DNA from: Pararobbsia alpina
GTDB lineage: Bacteria > Pseudomonadota > Gammaproteobacteria > Burkholderiales > Burkholderiaceae
Assembly (NCBI RefSeq): GCF_902859895.1
Contig: NZ_CADIKM010000001.1
Span: forward strand, 434,001 to 498,000
Direction of reading: 5' to 3'
DNA length: 64,000 bases
A program made the translations under genes and the position numbers. Positions 58,970 to 64,000 of the stretch are shown here, one piece after another. How positions within the stretch are numbered: the first letter of the stretch is position 1; every line of letters begins with the position of its first letter. The notes below the pieces were generated by a model that saw only the letters and a program-made list of their open reading frames with translations, ran no database searches and was not told where the DNA came from.

Positions 58970-60139
58970 TTAGCGCAACTTCAACGTCGACAAGCCGATC
59001 AGCACGAGCATCAAGGTGATGATCCAGAACCGCACGACGACTTGCGTCTCCTTCCAGCCCGACAACTCGAAGTGGTGATGCAGCGGCGCCATCCTGAAAA
59101 TCCGGCGTCCCTCGCCGAAGCGCCGCTTCGTGAACTTGAACCATGAGACCTGAAGCATCACGGACAGCGTCTCGACGACAAAAATCCCGCCCATGACAAA
59201 CAAGACGATCTCTTGGCGGACAATCACGGCAATCGTGCCGAGCGCGCCGCCGAGCGCGAGTGCGCCGACATCGCCCATGAAGACCTGCGCGGGGTGTGTG
59301 TTGTACCAAAGGAATGCGAGTCCCGCCCCCGACATCGCGGTGCAGAAGATCAACAGTTCGCCCGCACCGGGGATATGCGGGAACAACAAGTACTTCGAAT
59401 AGACCGCGCTGCCCATCACGTAGGCGAACACGCCGAGCCCGCTGCCGACCAGCACGACGGGCATGATCACGAGCCCGTCGAGACCGTCCGTCAGGTTCAC
59501 CGCATTGCTCGAGCCGACGATCACGAAATAGGTCAGCGCGATAAAGCCGAGCGTGCCCAGCGGATAGCTGATCGACTTGAAGAAAGGCAGCATCAGGTCG
59601 GTACGTGCCGGCAGCTCGAGCGAAAAGCCACTGTGGACCCAGGTCATGAACAGGTCGAACACGCGCGCATTGTTCGCCTCCGAGACACTGAACGCGAGAT
59701 AGACCGCGGCAAAAAGGCCGATCACCGACTGCCAGAAGTATTTTTCGCGCGAGGCCATCCCACGAGGGTCTTTGTGGACGACCTTGCGGTAGTCGTCGAC
59801 CCAGCCGATCAGCCCGAAACCGAAGGTCACGAGCAGCACGATCCAGATGAAACGGTTGGTGAGATCGGCCCACAGCAAGGTCGAGATCGCGATCGCGAGC
59901 AGCACCAGCACGCCGCCCATCGTCGGTGTGCCGGACTTGATCAGGTGCGTCTGCGGACCGTCGGTGCGGACCGCCTGGCCGACCTTCAGCGAGGTCAGCT
60001 TGCGGATCACCCACGGGCCGCAGATCAGTCCGATCGCCAGCGAGGTGATCGCAGCCATCACCGCGCGGAATGTCAGGTAGTTAATCACGCGCAAGAAGCT
60101 TGCATCGTTCTGCAGCCACTGCGCCAGGACCAATAACAT
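58970..60139 (-). CDS. mraY: Phospho-MurNAc-pentapeptide transferase MraY
   Basis: 389 aa, ten membrane segments. It moves phospho-MurNAc-pentapeptide to undecaprenyl phosphate to make lipid I. Active-site Asp pairs are in [13 protein letters not shown] and [13 protein letters not shown]; the magnesium-site loop is [15 protein letters not shown] and the His-rich [14 protein letters not shown] is intact. The start is ATG 60139, 12 nt after the murF stop. Confidence 0.97.
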   Translation of the reverse strand: MLLVLAQWLQNDASFLRVINYLTFRAVMAAITSLAIGLICGPWVIRKLTSLKVGQAVRTDGPQTHLIKSGTPTMGGVLVLLAIAISTLLWADLTNRFIWIVLLVTFGFGLIGWVDDYRKVVHKDPRGMASREKYFWQSVIGLFAAVYLAFSVSEANNARVFDLFMTWVHSGFSLELPARTDLMLPFFKSISYPLGTLGFIALTYFVIVGSSNAVNLTDGLDGLVIMPVVLVGSGLGVFAYVMGSAVYSKYLLFPHIPGAGELLIFCTAMSGAGLAFLWYNTHPAQVFMGDVGALALGGALGTIAVIVRQEIVLFVMGGIFVVETLSVMLQVSWFKFTKRRFGEGRRIFRMAPLHHHFELSGWKETQVVVRFWIITLMLVLIGLSTLKLR

Positions 60140-60151
60140 CGAACTTCCCTC

Positions 60152-61630
60152 TTAATGCGCGCCGGGCTGGCCCGGCGCTGCTTCCAGTGTCAGGGCCCGT
60201 ACCACGCGCTCCATGCGCATGAAACGCGAACCTTTGACAAGAATCGTGCCGCGGGCGAACGGCCCCGCGGTACTACCTGCTGCTTTCGTATCGCCTGCTG
60301 TACTGCCCGCAGTGTTGCGTGCCGGGGTGCCCGCTGCCTTCTCCGTCAATTCCGCGAGCAATGCTTCGACCGTATCGAAATGCATGCCCTGCTCGCCGAA
60401 TGCCTCGACCGATGCTTGCGACTCGGCACCGAGCGCATACATTGCATCGATGCCCTGCTCGCGCGCGAACTCGCCGATCTCGCGGTGAAACGCCGTGCTG
60501 TAGTCACCGACCTCGCCCATATCGCCGATCACGAGCACGCGCGGGTGGGCTTCGGCGGCGAGCACCGCGATCGCCGCGCGCATCGAATCGGGATTCGCGT
60601 TGTACGTGTCGTCGATCAGTTGCACACCGGCGAACGGCGCGAGTCTGGCGGACTTGCGTTGCAGGCGCCCAGCCACGGGTTCGAACTGTTCGAGCCCGGC
60701 CTTGATCGCTGCCAGCGGCACGCCGGCCGACCAGGCGGCGGCCGTCGCGGCGAGGGCATTGCGCAGGTTGTGATCGCCGATCACATGAAGCACCGCGTCG
60801 AACGCGCCGTCCGGTGTATCGACATGCAAGGCGCCATCGGCCCGGTGCTCACCGCGGATGACCGCTGCGGCATGCTGGGGCGCCGGGTTCAGCACGAAGT
60901 CGACGATCTGGCGGTCCGTCGCCGCAACGCGCCAGATCGCCGCATAGGTATCGTCGGCCGGGAACACGGCGTGAGCATGGTCCGGCAACGCGTGGATCAC
61001 ACTCGCGTGTTCGAGCGCGACGGCCTCGACGGTCGACATGAACTCCTGGTGCTCGCGCTGGGCGTTGTTGATCAGCGCGATCGTGGGCTGCGCAATACGG
61101 GCGAGCAGTTCAGTCTCGCCCGGATGGTTCATGCCGAGTTCGACCACCGCGAGCCGGTGCGCGGCGTTCAGGCGCAGCAGCGTCAGCGGCACGCCGATAT
61201 CGTTGTTCAGGTTGCCGGCAGTCGCGAGCCGAGCGGTCTCGCCGACGGCGGCTGCGAAGATCGAGGCGATCATGCCCTTGACCGTGGTCTTGCCGTTGCT
61301 GCCCGTTACCGCGACCAGCGGCAGCGTGAACTTCGCACGCCAGCCGCGCGCGAGTTCGGCCAGCGCGGCGCGCGTGTCGGGCACCCGCAGCGCGGGCAGG
61401 CGCCAATCGGCCGGGCTGCGCGAGACAAGCGCGGCCGAGACGCGACGCTCGGTGATCTCGCCGAGGAATTCATGTGCGTCAAAGCGTTCGCCCTTCAGCG
61501 CAACAAAGAGATCGCCAGGTCCCGCCGTGCGGCTGTCGGTCGAAATGCGGTCGAACACGGTGGTCTCGTCGCCGAGGATCGTCGCGCCCGGAATCAGCGT
61601 CGCGGCTTCGCGCAAGCTCAGCATGCTCAT
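60152..61630 (-). CDS. murF: UDP-MurNAc-tripeptide D-alanyl-D-alanine ligase MurF
   Basis: 492 aa. It adds the D-Ala-D-Ala made by DdlB. The ATP loop is VAVTGSNGKTTVKGM; FVALKGERFDAHEFL in the N-terminal domain recognises the substrate; LIDDTYNANPDSMRAAI and VIGDMGEVGD follow. Near the C terminus, residues about 431-460 are an insertion rich in Ala, Gly and Thr with repeated AGSTAG (TAGSTAGDTKAAGSTAG), just before GTILVKGSRFMRME. The start is ATG 61630 (MSMLSLREAATLI), overlapping the murE stop by 4 nt. Confidence 0.96.
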   Translation of the reverse strand: MSMLSLREAATLIPGATILGDETTVFDRISTDSRTAGPGDLFVALKGERFDAHEFLGEITERRVSAALVSRSPADWRLPALRVPDTRAALAELARGWRAKFTLPLVAVTGSNGKTTVKGMIASIFAAAVGETARLATAGNLNNDIGVPLTLLRLNAAHRLAVVELGMNHPGETELLARIAQPTIALINNAQREHQEFMSTVEAVALEHASVIHALPDHAHAVFPADDTYAAIWRVAATDRQIVDFVLNPAPQHAAAVIRGEHRADGALHVDTPDGAFDAVLHVIGDHNLRNALAATAAAWSAGVPLAAIKAGLEQFEPVAGRLQRKSARLAPFAGVQLIDDTYNANPDSMRAAIAVLAAEAHPRVLVIGDMGEVGDYSTAFHREIGEFAREQGIDAMYALGAESQASVEAFGEQGMHFDTVEALLAELTEKAAGTPARNTAGSTAGDTKAAGSTAGPFARGTILVKGSRFMRMERVVRALTLEAAPGQPGAH

Positions 61631-63174
61631 GCGCCTTCTCCAGGTGTTTTCTTCACGCGCGCGGCGAGTGCGAGCCGCGCGTGGTCGAGGTCGGAGAACG
61701 TTCGCTTGCGGCCCATGATTTCCTGTGTGGATTCGTGCCCTTTGCCAGCCAGCACGACAACGTCTTCCCGCGCGGCGGTGCGCACGGCCTGAAGGATCGC
61801 GCTCGCGCGGTCTTCGATCCGGCGCGCGGAATCGGCGTGCTGCATGCCGGCCGCGATCTGGTCGATGATCGATGCGGGTGCCTCGGTACGCGGGTTGTCA
61901 CTCGTCAGCACGACCTGGTCGGCGAGGTGCTCGGCGATCGCCCCCATCTGCGGCCGCTTGCCGGGATCGCGGTCGCCGCCGCAGCCGAATACGCAAGTGA
62001 GCTTGCCTTTGCGGATAGCGGCGGCCGGACGCAGCGCCTCGAGCGTCTTTTCAAGTGCATCGGGCGTGTGCGCATAGTCGATCACGACGAGCGGTTCATC
62101 GGCCGCGAGGCGGCCGCCGAGCCGCTGCATCCGGCCGGCGACGGGTTCGACCTTCGCCAGTTGGGCAAGTGCGGCACTGAATGGGATGTCGCTGGCAAGC
62201 AAGGCACCCAGTACCGCGAGCAGATTGAGGACGTTGAATTCGCCGAGCGTCCCCACTTCGAGATCCGCCTTGCCCCAGTCCGATTCAAGATGGAACGCCG
62301 TGCCGTTGGCCGTCGAGCGGATCTGTGTCGCAAAGAGCGAGTGGTTCGCCGGTACGGCCTCGCGCCCCGCCTCGCCGAGGCCGTAGGCGATCATCCGGAC
62401 ACCGGCCCGCGGCGTCGCGAGCAGACGGCGGCCCGCCGGGTCGTCGCGGTTGATCACGGCCGCCTTCAGGCTGGCCCAGTCGAACAGGCGCGCCTTTGCC
62501 GTCTCATACGCTTCGAGCGTGCCGTGGTAGTCGAGATGATCCTGCGTGAGATTCGTGAAGACAGCGACATCGAACGCCGTCCCATTGACGCGTCCCTGGT
62601 GCAGGGCATGCGACGAGACTTCCATCGCGATCGCCTGCGCGCCGGCGTCGCGCAACTGTGCGAGCGTGCGTTGCAATTGCGGCGCATCCGGCGTCGTGAA
62701 GCCCGTCACTTCGAGCCGCCCCGGCAGCACGCCTACACCGAGTGTGCCGATCACGCCGCAGCGCTGCCCCAGGCGGCCCAGCACCTGCGCGATCCAGTGG
62801 CTGCACGAGGTCTTGCCGTTCGTGCCGGTAATGCCGATCACATTCATCGCCCGGCTCGGCTCGCCGTACCATGCGCTCGCAATCGAACCCGCGAGCCGGT
62901 CGAGCGAAGCGACCGGCAGGAGATTCGCCACCGAGGCAAGTGGCGTCAGGCCTTCGCTAGTCTGCCAAAGAACGGCGGTGGCACCGCGTGCAACCGCGTC
63001 CGGCACATGCAGCCGGTTGTCGGCGCCTTCGACCGCATAAGCGAGAAACACATCGCCCGCAGCGAGCGCGCGCGAGTCCGCGTGCAGGTTCGCCTGTGCG
63101 TCCGCGTGCTCACGCAACCACGCGATCACGTCGGCCACGGCCTGGACATCGTCGAGCGGCGCGCGCGGGCTCAT
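61627..63174 (-). CDS. murE: UDP-MurNAc-tripeptide synthetase MurE (meso-diaminopimelate)
   Basis: 515 aa. It adds the third residue of the stem peptide. The ATP loop is [30 protein letters not shown] lies in the N-terminal domain; NLTQDHLDYHG and VIDYAHTPDALEKTL follow. The substrate motif DNPR (TSDNPRTEAP) indicates meso-diaminopimelate rather than lysine, fitting a Gram-negative wall. The start is ATG 63174, overlapping the ftsI stop by 4 nt. Confidence 0.97.
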   Translation of the reverse strand: MSPRAPLDDVQAVADVIAWLREHADAQANLHADSRALAAGDVFLAYAVEGADNRLHVPDAVARGATAVLWQTSEGLTPLASVANLLPVASLDRLAGSIASAWYGEPSRAMNVIGITGTNGKTSCSHWIAQVLGRLGQRCGVIGTLGVGVLPGRLEVTGFTTPDAPQLQRTLAQLRDAGAQAIAMEVSSHALHQGRVNGTAFDVAVFTNLTQDHLDYHGTLEAYETAKARLFDWASLKAAVINRDDPAGRRLLATPRAGVRMIAYGLGEAGREAVPANHSLFATQIRSTANGTAFHLESDWGKADLEVGTLGEFNVLNLLAVLGALLASDIPFSAALAQLAKVEPVAGRMQRLGGRLAADEPLVVIDYAHTPDALEKTLEALRPAAAIRKGKLTCVFGCGGDRDPGKRPQMGAIAEHLADQVVLTSDNPRTEAPASIIDQIAAGMQHADSARRIEDRASAILQAVRTAAREDVVVLAGKGHESTQEIMGRKRTFSDLDHARLALAARVKKTPGEGA

Positions 63175-64000
63175 CGCGTCACCTTGGTAGCGACCGACGC
63201 GTCCTGCATCGTCGTGCTCATGGCCATCGGCTTGATCGGCAGGTCCGGCGCGACATTCAGCGCGCGCAGCGTATCGCCGGCAATCGACGCGAACGCGGGG
63301 CCGGCGACCTTGCCGCCGAAATGCGAGCCGGCGCTCGGATCGTCGATCGAGACGGCGACCACGATGCGCGGCGCGGAAATCGGTGCAATGCCGACGAACG
63401 ATGCGCGGTAGTGCGAGCGGTCGTAGCCATGGGGACCATGCTTGTAAGCCGTGCCAGTCTTGCCGCCAACGCTGTAGCCAGGAACCTCGGCATCGGGGGC
63501 CGTGCCACCCACGGCCGTTACATTGCTCAGCATCTGGCGAATTTCGCCCGCGGTTGTTTGCGAGATGACCCGCGGCCCGTCGACCGCGGCGTTGTCGGCG
63601 TTCTTGTAGATTGTCAGGGGCACGAATTCACCATCGCGCGCGATCATCGTATAGGCGCGGGCAAGCTGGAACAGCGACACGGAAATCCCGTAGCCGTAGG
63701 CCATCGTCGCCTGTTCGATGCGCCGCCAGCTCCGCCAGGGCCGCAGCCGCCCCGCGACCGCGCCCGGGAAACCGATCTTCGGCGCCTGGCCGAAGCCGAC
63801 GCTCGTGAACATATTCCACATTTCCTCGGGCTTGAGCGTCATCGCGATCTTCGTCGTGCCGATATTGCTCGACTTCTGGATCACGCCCGCGACGGTCAAC
63901 ACGCCGAAGTTCGAATCGTCGGTGATCGGCGCGCCATCGAGCACGAAGCGGCCCGGCGAGGTGTTCACGAGCGTATCGGGCGTCACGTGATGAAGGTCGA
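63171..64000 (-). CDS. ftsI: Septal transpeptidase FtsI (PBP3), C-terminal part
   Basis: The frame runs to the right edge; about 276 C-terminal residues are visible and the start is outside the window. The penicillin-binding transpeptidase motifs SSN (QKSSNIGTTK) and KTG (VGGKTGTAYK) are present; the active-site SxxK would lie beyond the edge. It should cross-link septal peptidoglycan together with FtsW. The protein ends in a non-conserved tail (MSTTMQDASVATKVTR). It is the most upstream visible gene of the dcw run, its stop overlapping murE by 4 nt. Confidence 0.95.
   Translation of the reverse strand, partial: DLHHVTPDTLVNTSPGRFVLDGAPITDDSNFGVLTVAGVIQKSSNIGTTKIAMTLKPEEMWNMFTSVGFGQAPKIGFPGAVAGRLRPWRSWRRIEQATMAYGYGISVSLFQLARAYTMIARDGEFVPLTIYKNADNAAVDGPRVISQTTAGEIRQMLSNVTAVGGTAPDAEVPGYSVGGKTGTAYKHGPHGYDRSHYRASFVGIAPISAPRIVVAVSIDDPSAGSHFGGKVAGPAFASIAGDTLRALNVAPDLPIKPMAMSTTMQDASVATKVTR

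Overview
This window looks like chromosomal DNA of a Burkholderiales bacterium, most likely family Burkholderiaceae. The evidence is the G+C-rich coding style and a gene order typical of Burkholderia-type chromosomes: tpx, nucleoside kinase, nrdB/nrdA, ampD and ffh; proS, rppH, proB, obgE, rpmA, rplU and ispB; pilB, pilC, pilD, coaE, zapD and yacG; argJ, secA, lpxC and the division/cell-wall (dcw) cluster. No genus can be named safely from the sequence alone. Almost everything recognised is core metabolism, translation, secretion, lipid A synthesis or cell-wall synthesis. I found no CRISPR array, rRNA, intact insertion sequence or prophage.

Layout. 0-3.4 kb: end of a DUF3426 membrane protein, thiol peroxidase, a PfkB-type nucleoside kinase, a glycine-zipper lipoprotein and a Lys/Ala-rich histone H1-like protein. 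3.4-9.0 kb: class I ribonucleotide reductase (nrdA, nrdB), with two candidate NrdR boxes and a terminator-like hairpin in the nrdA leader. 9.2-13.3 kb: ampD, a small zinc-ribbon protein and a CcsA/YpjD-like membrane protein on the minus strand, then ffh and hpt on the plus strand. 13.4-21.9 kb: marC, proS, rppH, a CNP1-like secreted protein, proB, obgE, rpmA, rplU and ispB, ending at tRNA-Pro(CGG). 22.0-33.7 kb: accessory block directly after the tRNA, holding an mdtABC-type efflux operon with its outer-membrane factor, a stretch with no convincing genes, and a lone glycosyltransferase. 33.7-41.9 kb: CNNM/CBS protein, pilB-pilC-pilD, coaE, zapD, yacG, a Nudix protein and a P-loop ATPase. 42.0-48.1 kb: argJ, secA, a DciA-like protein and lpxC. 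48.6-64 kb: dcw cluster on the minus strand, read from the right edge as ftsI, murE, murF, mraY, murD, ftsW, murG, murC, ddlB, ftsQ, ftsA, ftsZ.

How the genes work together. The dcw run supplies the cytoplasmic and lipid-linked steps of peptidoglycan synthesis plus the divisome. Five of its gene junctions are 4-nt ATGA stop/start overlaps, so it is probably one translationally coupled operon. AmpD recycles muropeptides and LpxC commits precursors to lipid A, so several envelope pathways sit together. ZapD acts on FtsZ. Ffh and SecA represent the two routes to the inner membrane.

The unusual points are regulatory or architectural rather than a new multi-gene system: the layered control region of nrdA, a tandem repeat between nrdA and nrdB, the tRNA-linked efflux block, and repeated low-complexity or tandem-repeat expansions inside core proteins (FtsQ, CoaE, MurD, MurF, RppH, PilD, MdtC).
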